NCBI GenBank assembly: GCA_902625885.1
Contig: CACODE010000009.1
Location: 1 to 64,000 of the forward strand
Length of the DNA stretch: 64,000 nucleotides
Reading direction: 5' to 3'
DNA from: an uncultured Candidatus Poseidoniales archaeon
Lineage (GTDB): Archaea; Thermoplasmatota; Poseidoniia; Poseidoniales; Poseidoniaceae
In this document: in pieces, positions 9,726 through 19,162 of the stretch
Layout: the number at the start of each line of letters is the position of its first letter
Position numbering within the stretch: position 1 is the stretch's first letter
The notes under the pieces: model-generated
What the model was told of the DNA's origin: nothing
Seen by the model: the letters and a program-made list of their open reading frames with translations, nothing else
Database searches by the model: none
Program-made: the position numbers and the translations under genes

Positions 9726-12700
9726 TTACTCAACGACTCGGATTTTCTCACTGCATTGTGGGCACGTAAATCGGAACGGCGGTGAACTGCCGCGTGGAAC
9801 ACCAAGCCTGGCGTCGCATTTCGGACAGTCCACCTTCATGTTGGCATCAAGTCGGCACTCGTTGTAGCCCAACTCCGGCAGTTCTTTCTCATCCTCATCC
9901 TCGGGTGTCGCTTCATCTTCTTCTGACGCCGTGCTCTCGGACCGGCGTGAACGACGGAGAAGTTGGATGGCGACGAGAGCGAGTAACCAGCCAGCGCCCA
10001 TCACGCTCAGGGCGGTGTTTTGACTGACGTTGATGTCCATCGGCAAAGCAAGGCCGTTTGGTGGTAGGGCCGGGCCTTCAATGGTGACCAAAACCTGACG
10101 CATGACCGTCGTTCCATCACCCGCTGAATCGGCGTTGATTTCAACAATCGGCGATGCGGTTCTCGCCGTGTTTGACGTCAAGTTCAGGCTGTACGTGGCA
10201 CGCCCGTAGGGCGCCAGCGTGTAGGCATCGGTCTCGACACCGTCGGCGAGCCGCACCCATGTGGACACCAGCAACCCCGTGTCCTGACCGCTAACGGTGA
10301 GCGAACCGCTGACTTCGGCGTTGCCGAGGTTAAGGACGGTCACCGTGATGACCGAGGAACTGTCAATGCCCAGAGACATGCGTGATTCGCTGAGGTTAAG
10401 CGCAACACGTGCTTCGGTGGGCCAACTGGCTTCAACGGTGTAGAGAACGCTGGACTCAGCGCGCACGTTGCTCCGCACGGCACTGGTGGCACTGACGGTT
10501 GCAACGGCTGTACCGGCGAGGGCGTCATCTTCAACCGTGCACGTCCAAACTTCCGGTGATGAGATGCCGCCGGGTTCCAAAAAGACCGTGAAATTGAGCT
10601 CGCAAGGGTGGTTGGCTACCACGGAAAAAGTGTCGTCAGCCTCGCCGGTGTTCTCAACGGTGAGTGTGCCGTAGACCATTTCCCCGGGTTTGCCAGAGGC
10701 CTTGTCGACTTCCATGTTAATGGCTGCACCGGCTTTCACCGATTCCACGGTGAGGTTCAAACTGTCGCTGACGGCACTGTTCGTGGTTGAGACGACCCGA
10801 AGGGTGTAGACAACGCCGTTATCGGGAGCCCCCGAAGAAACCTCACGCACGGTTATGGAGATCTGCTGCGAGATGCCGGCCTCCAGCGTGAAGGTGGTGG
10901 GCGTGATGTTGAACTCAAACCAGTTACCCTGACTTTGCGTAAGCCATTCAACCTGAAACATTTCAGTGGATGTGCCAAGGTTGGTGACGTCCACACCAAG
11001 CGTGGTGGTGGTGGAAGGCGTTGCGAGAAGACGGTTGTTGATGCTGCTGACCGAAACGGCTTCTCGGTCCACAACGACGACGTCAAAGTCGTAGGCAGTG
11101 CTGATGGTTTCGCCCAGATAACTCAACGATACCGGAGAGGTCCCTGGCGTTGCTCCGGGAGCTGCTGTGAAGGTGAGGACGACAGTGGTTTCCGATGCGC
11201 GGTTGAGTAAAAGCCCTTCTTCGTTAAAGGCGACCGCCACCCCAGTGGGCAAACCTGAAAGCGTTGGTTGCAAGGACAGGTTTGAGGTCCCTGTGTTTCG
11301 TATCATCACCGACATCTGCGCTGACGAACCCGGCGCAACGAGAACCCTGTCCTCGCTGGGTGGAACGATTTGCAAGCCGGCAACTTCGAGAAGGTTGATG
11401 GGCACTTGCAGCGATGAAGTGATGCCGCTGTAGGTTGAAGAGAACGCCTGAAGGAACACGCCGGATTGGTCGGCGTTCCCTTTGGTGTTGACCGTCCACG
11501 TACCTGTTTCGCCGGCCGGAATCGTGATGCCAGAAACGGTGACCAACACGGTGTCAAGGCTTGCTGACTCATCGATGTCAAGGAAAAACATGGCCTCGTC
11601 GCTGCCATGGTTGGTCAAGCGAATTTCGTAATTTTGACCAACGCTTGGGTTGATATCAACGATGGAGAGGGGCCCGCTGAGCGAAAAATTCACGAACTCA
11701 TCAATCTCGATCGAGAAATCAAACGTGTCCAGTACTTGGGTCGTACCGTCGACGTCATGGGTGGCGGTTAATCGAAACGGGCATGTGTCCGAACTGTCTG
11801 AATCTTGAGCAACGTCGATCATCATCTCGGCATCGGCAACAGCGCCAGACGGCAAGCCGAGGCTCTGGGCAGAAACCAGCGAACCGGTGCAGGCGCTGGA
11901 TGCCACACCGGGTGGCGTGGAAAGAGCCCAATCAATGTCGAGCGGGCTGTTTCCGGTGTTGGACACCTGGACCGCTGTCAACGTGCTCTGCCCCGGCAGG
12001 AAGACATCGCTTTGGCGAAGGAAAGCCGTGGTGATGGCCGGCTCCGATTCCACCTCGACCACGATGATGGTTGAGGACGTGATGTTGCCGTTGGTGGAAC
12101 CGACCGTTAATCGGTAGCCGTAGAAATCTGGTGCCGCATTGGACGGGACGGTGATGGAAAGCGTTGCACCGGCACTGCCTCCAGCGGCGATGTTGGCAAG
12201 TTCATCGTCCTGCCATTGGAGGTACCACCCGGCCGGTACGGAGGAGCCCAATCCAAAGGCCGTAGCCGAAGGCGCTTCCCAAGGGTAGTACGACATCCCT
12301 GCGGTTTGGTTGAACACCGTGTCGTCCGCTGCTTGTTGGAGCGACAATTTGACGGCTGCGCTGAGGCTGACCGTGTCGTTGCTACCGACGCAGGTGTCAC
12401 CTGTCGTCGTGGAATAAAGAACGCACGCAGCCAGGTATGACCCGGATAGGGAAGGGTGGCTACCGTCGCTCGTGTAAAGATCGTAGAACAGATTGCCCGA
12501 TGCGGTGGGGTCGTCACCTTCAGCCACAACACCATCATGGACGGTTTTGTAGGCAAGGCCGACGGGGGCAATCCATACGTCGTTTCCTGCACTCGAGATG
12601 TTTTCTGCGTAGCGCGTGTAGCCTTCGGTCAATCGCGCTTGCATGTTTGTGAAATTGTTGTTGAAGCTGTTGAGGCTGTCCCCGCTTCGGTAGCCCCAAG

Positions 12701-13703
12701 TCATGAACAGCACGGTTTCAGCGCCCTCAGAGGCGATTGCATCGCTGAGATTGACCGACGCGTTCTTGCTGTCCTGCCACATGCTGTTGCTTGTTGGAAA
12801 CGTCGGGACTTGGCTTTGGTCCTGCAAAACGACATAATCCCAACCCGAGTTTCGAAGCGTTGTGTTCCATTGATGACCGGCAGTGTCAACGTTTTGCCAG
12901 TGCGCAGGCAATTTCATGCCACCACCGGTGAGCGCGTCAACGGTGGCGTTGTAGCCTGCTGCGGTCGCTACACCCTCAACCAGCGAAGCGAGGTTGTTGG
13001 CGTTGGTGTAGCTGTTGCCCATCATCAAGGAGGAAACCGAGGGTGCTGGAGGGGAGGACGAATTGTTGGTTGATGTACCACCATCACCGGTCTCGCTGCT
13101 GTTTCCGGAGGTGTTGGTGTGGTTGGCCCACCACGATGCAAGGTCCGGTTGGACCTCAACATCCAGGAGGAAGGTGTCCTCAACGGTGCCCAGATTGTGG
13201 GCCAGGAACGACACGTTGGTGCTTGAGCCCGCTGCCATCTTGACCAGCGGTGAGGCAACCGAAGATAACGAGGGGTGATAGGACGGTGCCACGGAGGCCA
13301 AGACGGTCAGCAAAGACGAGACGCCGCTGTCGGGTTCGGTGACATTTACGGTGAAGGACCCGCTATCGGCAACGGTTGCGCCCTCAGCCAATCTTACGAC
13401 GAGGGTGGTGTTTTTCGTCCAGGTCGGGAAAACATTGTCAACGGTGGCATCGAGAGCGGTAACCGTCCAAGGGGAAGCAAGTTGGTCGGTGTCAACAGAG
13501 ACGTTGTACGACTCAATTGATGAGGCGTTGTTCTCTATGGTCAAGGTAATGTTGAGGCTTTGCCCCGGCTCAAGCACAGCGTGCTGAACATCAACGCTCA
13601 ACAAAATTGAGGGGTGGGCGGTGGCGGGCGAGACCAGCGGCGAGAAGGTCATGGCCATGAGGACAAGGACACAACATACCGCACGAACCATCCGGTTGGC
13701 CAT
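9726..13703 (-). CDS. Large surface protein: SGNH-hydrolase domain among NEW3/CARDB-like repeats, TM anchor and cytoplasmic zinc ribbon
   Basis: 1325 aa with an N-terminal signal peptide (VLVLMAMTFSPLVSPATA). At about residues 225-430 a DUF4886-like SGNH hydrolase is inserted: MGNSYTN replaces GDSL block I, YVVLQDQSQ follows, and DGSHPSLSGSYLA supplies the Asp/His pair. Around it are repeated beta-sandwich units with 'NxGxxxDxFxV' wording (for example VENTGEADDTFSVVANHP), like NEW3/COG1470 modules. A membrane helix (about 1225-1250) precedes an acidic linker and a C-terminal zinc ribbon with CPKC (1293-1296) and CPQC (1314-1317). A zinc ribbon on the inner side of a surface hydrolase is unusual and may link surface state to a cytoplasmic partner (inference). 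Substrate unknown; esters or acetylated glycans are plausible. Confidence 0.8.
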   Translation of the reverse strand: MANRMVRAVCCVLVLMAMTFSPLVSPATAHPSILLSVDVQHAVLEPGQSLNITLTIENNASSIESYNVSVDTDQLASPWTVTALDATVDNVFPTWTKNTTLVVRLAEGATVADSGSFTVNVTEPDSGVSSLLTVLASVAPSYHPSLSSVASPLVKMAAGSSTNVSFLAHNLGTVEDTFLLDVEVQPDLASWWANHTNTSGNSSETGDGGTSTNNSSSPPAPSVSSLMMGNSYTNANNLASLVEGVATAAGYNATVDALTGGGMKLPAHWQNVDTAGHQWNTTLRNSGWDYVVLQDQSQVPTFPTSNSMWQDSKNASVNLSDAIASEGAETVLFMTWGYRSGDSLNSFNNNFTNMQARLTEGYTRYAENISSAGNDVWIAPVGLAYKTVHDGVVAEGDDPTASGNLFYDLYTSDGSHPSLSGSYLAACVLYSTTTGDTCVGSNDTVSLSAAVKLSLQQAADDTVFNQTAGMSYYPWEAPSATAFGLGSSVPAGWYLQWQDDELANIAAGGSAGATLSITVPSNAAPDFYGYRLTVGSTNGNITSSTIIVVEVESEPAITTAFLRQSDVFLPGQSTLTAVQVSNTGNSPLDIDWALSTPPGVASSACTGSLVSAQSLGLPSGAVADAEMMIDVAQDSDSSDTCPFRLTATHDVDGTTQVLDTFDFSIEIDEFVNFSLSGPLSIVDINPSVGQNYEIRLTNHGSDEAMFFLDIDESASLDTVLVTVSGITIPAGETGTWTVNTKGNADQSGVFLQAFSSTYSGITSSLQVPINLLEVAGLQIVPPSEDRVLVAPGSSAQMSVMIRNTGTSNLSLQPTLSGLPTGVAVAFNEEGLLLNRASETTVVLTFTAAPGATPGTSPVSLSYLGETISTAYDFDVVVVDREAVSVSSINNRLLATPSTTTTLGVDVTNLGTSTEMFQVEWLTQSQGNWFEFNITPTTFTLEAGISQQISITVREVSSGAPDNGVVYTLRVVSTTNSAVSDSLNLTVESVKAGAAINMEVDKASGKPGEMVYGTLTVENTGEADDTFSVVANHPCELNFTVFLEPGGISSPEVWTCTVEDDALAGTAVATVSATSAVRSNVRAESSVLYTVEASWPTEARVALNLSESRMSLGIDSSSVITVTVLNLGNAEVSGSLTVSGQDTGLLVSTWVRLADGVETDAYTLAPYGRATYSLNLTSNTARTASPIVEINADSAGDGTTVMRQVLVTIEGPALPPNGLALPMDINVSQNTALSVMGAGWLLALVAIQLLRRSRRSESTASEEDEATPEDEDEKELPELGYNECRLDANMKVDCPKCDARLGVPRGSSPPFRFTCPQCSEKIRVVE

Positions 13704-13855
13704 GGGTTAACCAAAACGGCCCTGTTCATGAGACTTCGGGATAGAATGCATTCTCCATGCGGTGCTTTGCCATGGCAAAAACCTACGATTTCACGTGGAG
13801 AGCCAAACAAAACCCAAGCGAATGCTTCATGTTCCTCGCCCTTGCCCGTTGGTTC

Positions 13856-15262
13856 ATGACCACGTGGGTTCCAACCGCCTTCCGCACGCACACACTCGGT
13901 GAACTTCAGGCCAATGGGGCTGAACTCGTTGACAAGGAAGTCACTGTCATCGGTTTTATGGAAGCCAACCGAGGAAAGGGTGCGATATGCTTTGTCGATC
14001 TTCGAGACGGCACCGGCAAGGCTCAGGTGTTTCTTAAATCGGACAACGTGGGCGAAGAAGCCCTTGACACCGTTCAGCGCATGACCCGTGAGTCCACGCT
14101 TCAATTCACGGGGACCGTGGCGGTCAAACGGCCACCAAAAGTCAAGGAAGGCGAACCCACACCTCCACCCGCCTACGAGGTTTTGGCGAAAACCGTTACC
14201 GTCATCGCTCGCGCCGAAGCGCCGCTACCCCTCGGGGTCACGGACAGCGTGAACGTGGCGTTGAGCACCCGGCTTGACAACCGGTTCATGGACCTCCGGA
14301 GAGCCCACGTCAACGCCATGTTTCGGCTTCGTGGAAAGGTGCTCCAGTTCGGGAGAGAGCATTTGATTTCTGAAGGATTTTTCGAAACACACACGCCAAA
14401 AATCGTGGCGACCGCCACCGAAGGGGGCGCCGATCTCTTCCCAATGCAGTACTTCGATCGTCCGGCATTCCTGAACCAATCGCCCCAGTTGTTCAAGCAA
14501 CTCTGCATGAGCGGAGGCTTGGAGCGCGTCTTCGAAATCGGGCCGGCGTTCCGTGCAGAACAAAGCGACACCTATCGCCACCTCGCCGAGTTCATTTCCT
14601 TCGACATTGAGTGCTCGTGGGCCAACGACGACGACGTGATGGGTGTGCTTGAGCGAATGTTGCATCACATTTGGAAATCCGTCGCTGAAGAAGCAGAATC
14701 TCAGGCGCTTATTGCCACCATCAACGAATACAGAACCGAGCAGGGGGAGGAACCGGTGGAGATCATCGTTCCGGATTTGCCCTTCCCGAGGGTCGAGTAC
14801 GACGACGCCATTCGCATCATCAAAGAAAAGGGTGGAACCATCGAGTGGGGCGACGATATCGACGCTGAAAACTCGGACCTCCTCGCCGAAGACCTCCCGC
14901 AATTCTACTTCCTACCACGCTGGCCAATGTCGCTCAAGCCGTTTTACATCCACCAAATCGACGGCGAAATTGGCAGCACGGGCGAACAACTCTCTCGAGG
15001 TTTTGATCTGAATTTCGGCAGGGACGAAATGACCTCAGGAGGCCAGCGTGAGCACCGCATCGATGTTCTGGTGGACAACCTTCGAACAATGGATTTGGAC
15101 CCGGAAGAATTTGAATTCTACGTAGCGGGCTTCCGCCACGGCGTGCCACCACACGCAGGCTGGGGACTTGGCGTTGAGCGTATTTTGATGGTACTGACGG
15201 GCGCCAACAACGTTCGTGAAACGGTGCTCTTCCCCCGGGACCTCACCCGTTATTGTCCCTGA
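13856..15262 (+). CDS. aspS: Aspartyl-tRNA synthetase (archaeal type)
   Basis: Class IIb aminoacyl-tRNA synthetase charging tRNA-Asp. The N-terminal OB fold begins FRTHTLGEL and includes FVDLRDGTGKAQVF. The catalytic domain has LDNRFMDLRR, class II motif 2 (FEIGPAFRAEQSDTYRHLAEF) and motif 3 (GWGLGVERILMVL), and ends LFPRDLTRYCP as archaeal AspRS does. The ORF track opens at 13757, but the first 33 residues are unrelated to the family; ATG 13856 (MTTWVPTAFRTH) gives 468 aa, close to the archaeal length. With gatD in the same window the organism uses transamidation for Gln, so a non-discriminating AspRS is possible but not shown. Confidence 0.93.
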   Translation: MTTWVPTAFRTHTLGELQANGAELVDKEVTVIGFMEANRGKGAICFVDLRDGTGKAQVFLKSDNVGEEALDTVQRMTRESTLQFTGTVAVKRPPKVKEGEPTPPPAYEVLAKTVTVIARAEAPLPLGVTDSVNVALSTRLDNRFMDLRRAHVNAMFRLRGKVLQFGREHLISEGFFETHTPKIVATATEGGADLFPMQYFDRPAFLNQSPQLFKQLCMSGGLERVFEIGPAFRAEQSDTYRHLAEFISFDIECSWANDDDVMGVLERMLHHIWKSVAEEAESQALIATINEYRTEQGEEPVEIIVPDLPFPRVEYDDAIRIIKEKGGTIEWGDDIDAENSDLLAEDLPQFYFLPRWPMSLKPFYIHQIDGEIGSTGEQLSRGFDLNFGRDEMTSGGQREHRIDVLVDNLRTMDLDPEEFEFYVAGFRHGVPPHAGWGLGVERILMVLTGANNVRETVLFPRDLTRYCP

Positions 15263-15347
15263 TGCGCTCATGGCTCGCAGCGGCAACAAACGACGGCCGG
15301 GGCAGTACCAACAAAGGACAAGGCCACAAATCCACGGGACGAGGCGT

Positions 15348-18242
15348 TCAATCGCCCCAATCCGAACCGAGTTCGCCCCAATCATCGGACGGACGCAGCG
15401 CATGAACAGGGTCCTTTGTCGATGGTTCTGAGGCGGGTTCCACGGCCTCCGGCGCAACGGTTTCAATTTTCACAGGGTCCAGCTCATACCCCAGTGTGGC
15501 AGGTTCCACGATAGGCAAAGGCGATGCGGGTTCCGCCGGTTGCGGAACGAACACCGGCGCTGCAGTTGGGGGTTCGCTCTGGTAGTTCATCGTCTGGAAA
15601 TCAAGATGGTGCTGTTCAATGGCCTCAACGGGCACGCTGGATAGGCCTTCTCGACGGTTGTACAACGACGCTGCACCGCCAAAGAGAACGAGGAGGCCCA
15701 ACACCCAAGCCCCAACGCCCCACCATGAAGAGAAACTCGCCGTGTTCGGGAAAGCGTCCCGAGCGTTGGCCACCCCGTCCCCGTCATCATCGTATTTTGC
15801 TCCGGGGTCGTTGGGGAAAGCATCGGCAACATCGCCCACGCCATCACCGTCCGTATCAACGGTCTCGGTGGCGTCGAACGGAAACGCATCCGCTTCGTCC
15901 CCCACCCCGTCGTAGTCAGAATCCAAGCATTCCTCGGGGTCGAACGGAAACACATCGCCGTTATCGCCGCACCCATCGCCATCGGTATCCTCCCACTCGT
16001 TTGGGTCCAGTGGAAACAAGTCGCTGTTGTCCCCAACACCCTCGCCGTCGGTATCGTTCCACTCGCTGGCGTCAAAAGGAAAGGCATCGGTGTTGTCGCC
16101 GTAGGAATCGTTGTCCTGGTCAGACCAATCGTTTTCGTCGTATGGGAAAGCATCGCCGTTGTCACCGAAACCGTCGCCGTCGGTGTCGACCCATTCGGTG
16201 GAATCGTTGGGGAACGTGTCGTTGGTGTTGGCGTAGCCGTCACCGTCGCGGTCAGGGCAACCCGGTGGCACGATGGACAACCCGTACTCCAGCAGGCAGG
16301 CATCGCTGTTGTCCCCCGTCCCGTCATCATCAATATCGGTCCATTCCTTTTCATCGAGCGGAAAAGCATCGGTGTTGTCCCCGTACCCGTCCTCGTCCAG
16401 ATCGGTGCACTCTGTGGGATCGAACGGAAACCGGTCGGCATTGTCACCGCAACCGTCGCGGTCCGTATCCTTCCATTCTGTGGAATCCAATGGAAAAGCG
16501 TCTGCTCCATCAAGCCACGTGTCATCGTCCGTATCGTCGTCCCGCTGGTCGGTGCCAGCAGCCACTTCATCAGCGTTTGAGAGCCCATCACCGTCGATAT
16601 CGTCGTCTTCCCCGTCGGCGCACCCGTCCTCGTCGAGATCGTTCGCATGCGGGCTGAGTACACCTTTGGGGCACGCATCGACACCGTCCAACAAGCCGTC
16701 GTTGTCATCATCGTTGTCTTCAACATCGGCACATCCATCGCCATCGTGGTCAATGAGGTTCGGACTTGCGGGGCAGGGGTCAACCTCATCGCTGAGACCG
16801 TCGTTGTCCGTGTCGCGTTGTGAAGCGGCACAGCCCTCTTCGTCAGCCACCTCGTCTGCCGACGTTTCGGGGCACAGGTCTCGGCCGTTGAGAACCCCGT
16901 CAGCATCGTCATCGCGTTGCGACCAACCGCAGCCGGTGCTATCGGCTTGTTCGGAAGCCGGTGTCCACACGCACGTATCGACCGAATCGCTCACGCCATC
17001 ACCGTCCGTATCGGGCTCGCCAACCGCTTCTATGGCGAACCTCGTGATGATGTCGTGCATCACCCTCGTTGGGTGCGCCTTGTCAAAGAACACGTATTCA
17101 TCCACGTTCGCAGCGATGGCGCTGCCGCTGTTACAGATGGGCAACGGGAGCAAGGTGCTTCCACCGCTGCAAGCCGCATCTTGCACGTTGGTCAAACCAA
17201 GTGCTTGCTTGTTGGCCGTGATGTCCCCAAAAATAGTCCACGCATCAACCGTGTAAATCGTGATGCCCAATTCAGCACGCAAACCAACAACGATGGCGGC
17301 AAGCTGGTTGTTGTAATCAATGACTTCGTTGCGGATGGTGGCCTGTTGTGAAGAGGAGCGACTCTGGATTTCGGGCGTGTCTTCCAGCGGCGGCAGGTTC
17401 GGCACCACGAACGTGCGCGCCCCCGCTAGAGCCAACTGCCGAATGTGCGCTTCCATGTTGGTGGCGATGGTGTCGGCGTTGGCCGTTCCGTAGAGGAAAT
17501 CGTTGCCGCCAGCCCACAAACTCACCAGGGCGTTGTTTGGGATGCTCGCTTGGACATTGGCGAGGTAAGCGGTGATTTGCGTGCCGACGTTCGGTATCAG
17601 CAAATAGGCGTAGCCAGAGCCCGTCTGAGCACCACCAAAGGCCCTGTTGGAACCGCTTGAAGCGGCGCCTGAGCCGATGGTGCTGGTGATACCGAAGGCG
17701 TCGTAAAGGCCGCCAAGCCACACCTCACCGTTGGAAAACCTCCCTTGCCAGTACGGCGGCACGTCCGGCGTGTTCAGGATGGAAGCTTTGGCGTTGCCCA
17801 TGTCGGATAGCGAATCACCAAAAGCAAGCAGCGAACCCATGTTGGGGAGAATAACTTGTCTGAACACGATGAATTCCGCATCAACCACCCCCAACAAGGC
17901 GTCTGCATCATCAAACACGTGAACTTCGACAGCATGGAAGTGAGCGCCACGGTAGAAGCGATCAATTCGGAGTTCTACAAGAGTAAAGGTTCCCGTTGCC
18001 GTGAAAAACACCGTGCTGTTGTCGATGAAGCCTTGCTCATCGCTCAGCACCCATTCTGCCCGCAACGGCGTGCTAAACGGCGCGTTTCTTAGACGCAGGT
18101 CGAGCTCAACCGTTTCGTTGGACAGCCAATCATGGCGCGGCACTTCAAGCGTTACCACCGTGGAGCGACCGCTTGCGGCATCGACGGTGTGCACCAGCGG
18201 TGCAAGCACCACCAAGAAGACCAGCCACAGGCAACGTTGCAC
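15348..18242 (-). CDS. Membrane-anchored GDSL (SGNH) hydrolase with thrombospondin type-3 repeats
   Basis: 964 aa from a GTG start, with a signal peptide. Residues ~25-120 are an Ig-like beta domain. The GDSL lipase/esterase domain (about 130-400) has block I LLAFGDSLSD (catalytic Ser ~141), block III SLWAGGNDF and block V DKAHPT (Asp/His ~386), so the active site looks complete. About 18 Asp-rich TSP3-type repeats follow (consensus DAFPxDxxEWxDTDGDGxGDN), predicted to bind many Ca2+ ions and form a stalk. A single membrane helix (VGAWVLGLLVLFGGA) and a cytoplasmic tail ending WGELGSDWGD close the protein. It is probably an outward-facing lipase/esterase held off the membrane by a Ca-stabilised stalk; substrate unknown. 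Confidence 0.88.
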   Translation of the reverse strand: MQRCLWLVFLVVLAPLVHTVDAASGRSTVVTLEVPRHDWLSNETVELDLRLRNAPFSTPLRAEWVLSDEQGFIDNSTVFFTATGTFTLVELRIDRFYRGAHFHAVEVHVFDDADALLGVVDAEFIVFRQVILPNMGSLLAFGDSLSDMGNAKASILNTPDVPPYWQGRFSNGEVWLGGLYDAFGITSTIGSGAASSGSNRAFGGAQTGSGYAYLLIPNVGTQITAYLANVQASIPNNALVSLWAGGNDFLYGTANADTIATNMEAHIRQLALAGARTFVVPNLPPLEDTPEIQSRSSSQQATIRNEVIDYNNQLAAIVVGLRAELGITIYTVDAWTIFGDITANKQALGLTNVQDAACSGGSTLLPLPICNSGSAIAANVDEYVFFDKAHPTRVMHDIITRFAIEAVGEPDTDGDGVSDSVDTCVWTPASEQADSTGCGWSQRDDDADGVLNGRDLCPETSADEVADEEGCAASQRDTDNDGLSDEVDPCPASPNLIDHDGDGCADVEDNDDDNDGLLDGVDACPKGVLSPHANDLDEDGCADGEDDDIDGDGLSNADEVAAGTDQRDDDTDDDTWLDGADAFPLDSTEWKDTDRDGCGDNADRFPFDPTECTDLDEDGYGDNTDAFPLDEKEWTDIDDDGTGDNSDACLLEYGLSIVPPGCPDRDGDGYANTNDTFPNDSTEWVDTDGDGFGDNGDAFPYDENDWSDQDNDSYGDNTDAFPFDASEWNDTDGEGVGDNSDLFPLDPNEWEDTDGDGCGDNGDVFPFDPEECLDSDYDGVGDEADAFPFDATETVDTDGDGVGDVADAFPNDPGAKYDDDGDGVANARDAFPNTASFSSWWGVGAWVLGLLVLFGGAASLYNRREGLSSVPVEAIEQHHLDFQTMNYQSEPPTAAPVFVPQPAEPASPLPIVEPATLGYELDPVKIETVAPEAVEPASEPSTKDPVHALRPSDDWGELGSDWGD
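15740..17015 (-). repeat. Tandem Asp-rich TSP3 repeats (coding, ~75 bp period)
   Basis: In-frame repeats encode about 18 calcium-type units; the right-hand members are irregular (DTDNDGLSDEVDPC), while the left-hand members follow a homogeneous 25-residue DAFPxDxxEW...DGxGDN unit. The regular period produces long Ser/Arg-rich shadow ORFs on both strands. Confidence 0.85.
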
Positions 18243-18326
18243 GCTTGATGTAAGGTTGGTGGTTTCAAAGCCCTTTCCCTACCACGACGACACAAGCATG
18301 ATAGCCCAACGGCTCAAGAATCGGTC

Positions 18327-19073
18327 ATGGCAGTCGTCCGAAAGCAGTGGGGCGCCGAACCGTGGCAACACGCCGACCTGTACATGCCAGACGACCCGTC
18401 CCCCTTTCAGAAAGAAGAGGGTGTGCCGTGCATCATGCTTATCCACGGTGGTTTTTGGAAAGAACAGTACACGTTGAAGTTGATGCAACCGATTGCCGAA
18501 GACCTCGCCGAAGCGGGCGTAGCGGCATGGAACATCGAATTCAAACGCTGGTCTCCCGATGAGGAAGGGGTATGGATGGACACCCTTTCCGATGTTTTGC
18601 GTGCGTGGGGTCATTTGGCCCTGATGCCGGGGATTGACTTGACGCGTTCCATGATCATGGGGCATTCTGCAGGCGGCCACCTCGCGCTCTTGATGAGCGC
18701 AAAGGCCGAGCGAAAACCTTGGTTAGCCATTGCTCAATCCCCCATCACCGACCTTATCGGTGCCGACCGTGCAAAACTCTCCGATGACGGCGATGCCGTA
18801 AGACGCTGGATAGGCTGTTCACCCGAAAACGAGCCAGACCTCTGGAGCCAACTCAACCCTGTGGACCACCCGCCCCAGACCAGCGTGCTCTTGTTTCACG
18901 GTGAAAACGACGAGGATGTGCCCCTCGAGCAGTCCGAAACTTACACGAGGGTGATGAGGGCCAAAGGGGCAGAGGTGCAGAAAGTCTGGTTGCCAGGCGA
19001 CCATTACGACATTATTGACGTCGCTTCCGACGATTGGCTGGTCCAATTAAACACCATACTCGACTGGCTTTGA
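18327..19073 (+). CDS. Alpha/beta hydrolase, arylformamidase (kynurenine formamidase)-like
   Basis: 248 aa. The oxyanion segment is HGGFW (residues ~40-44), the HGGxW motif of kynurenine formamidases and related esterases. The nucleophile elbow is GHSAGG (Ser ~114), the acid is probably Asp in ENDEDVP (~195), and the His is in GDHYDII (~230), so the triad is complete. The family hydrolyses N-formylkynurenine to kynurenine and formate; other small-ester hydrolases share the motif, so the substrate is uncertain. It opens a rightward gene run that holds aminomuconate-pathway enzymes 5-11 kb downstream, which makes the formamidase reading more likely. AAGCATGATAGCCC, about 26 nt before the ATG, resembles the promoter element seen elsewhere here. 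Confidence 0.75.
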   Translation: MAVVRKQWGAEPWQHADLYMPDDPSPFQKEEGVPCIMLIHGGFWKEQYTLKLMQPIAEDLAEAGVAAWNIEFKRWSPDEEGVWMDTLSDVLRAWGHLALMPGIDLTRSMIMGHSAGGHLALLMSAKAERKPWLAIAQSPITDLIGADRAKLSDDGDAVRRWIGCSPENEPDLWSQLNPVDHPPQTSVLLFHGENDEDVPLEQSETYTRVMRAKGAEVQKVWLPGDHYDIIDVASDDWLVQLNTILDWL

Positions 19074-19162
19074 GGACCGAACTTTCAGCGTCTAACGGTC
19101 CGCTAAAATCCAGAGTGCTTGGTAAACCCAAGGGCTATGACCTTTGGCGATTTCGGGACAAC

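Noticed and set aside
15587-16912. 441-aa minus-strand ORF rich in Thr/Met
   Set aside because: Out-of-frame reading of the same TSP3 repeats; low-complexity and without motifs.
15740-17015. Possible CRISPR array because of the regular ~75-bp period
   Set aside because: The whole stretch is coding, repeats are diverged at third positions, and there are no unique spacers or cas genes.
15524-17256. Long plus-strand ORFs (377 aa Arg-rich, 327 aa Ser-rich)
   Set aside because: They are antisense shadows of the Asp-rich TSP3 repeats of the GDSL gene; composition is extreme and no domain is visible.
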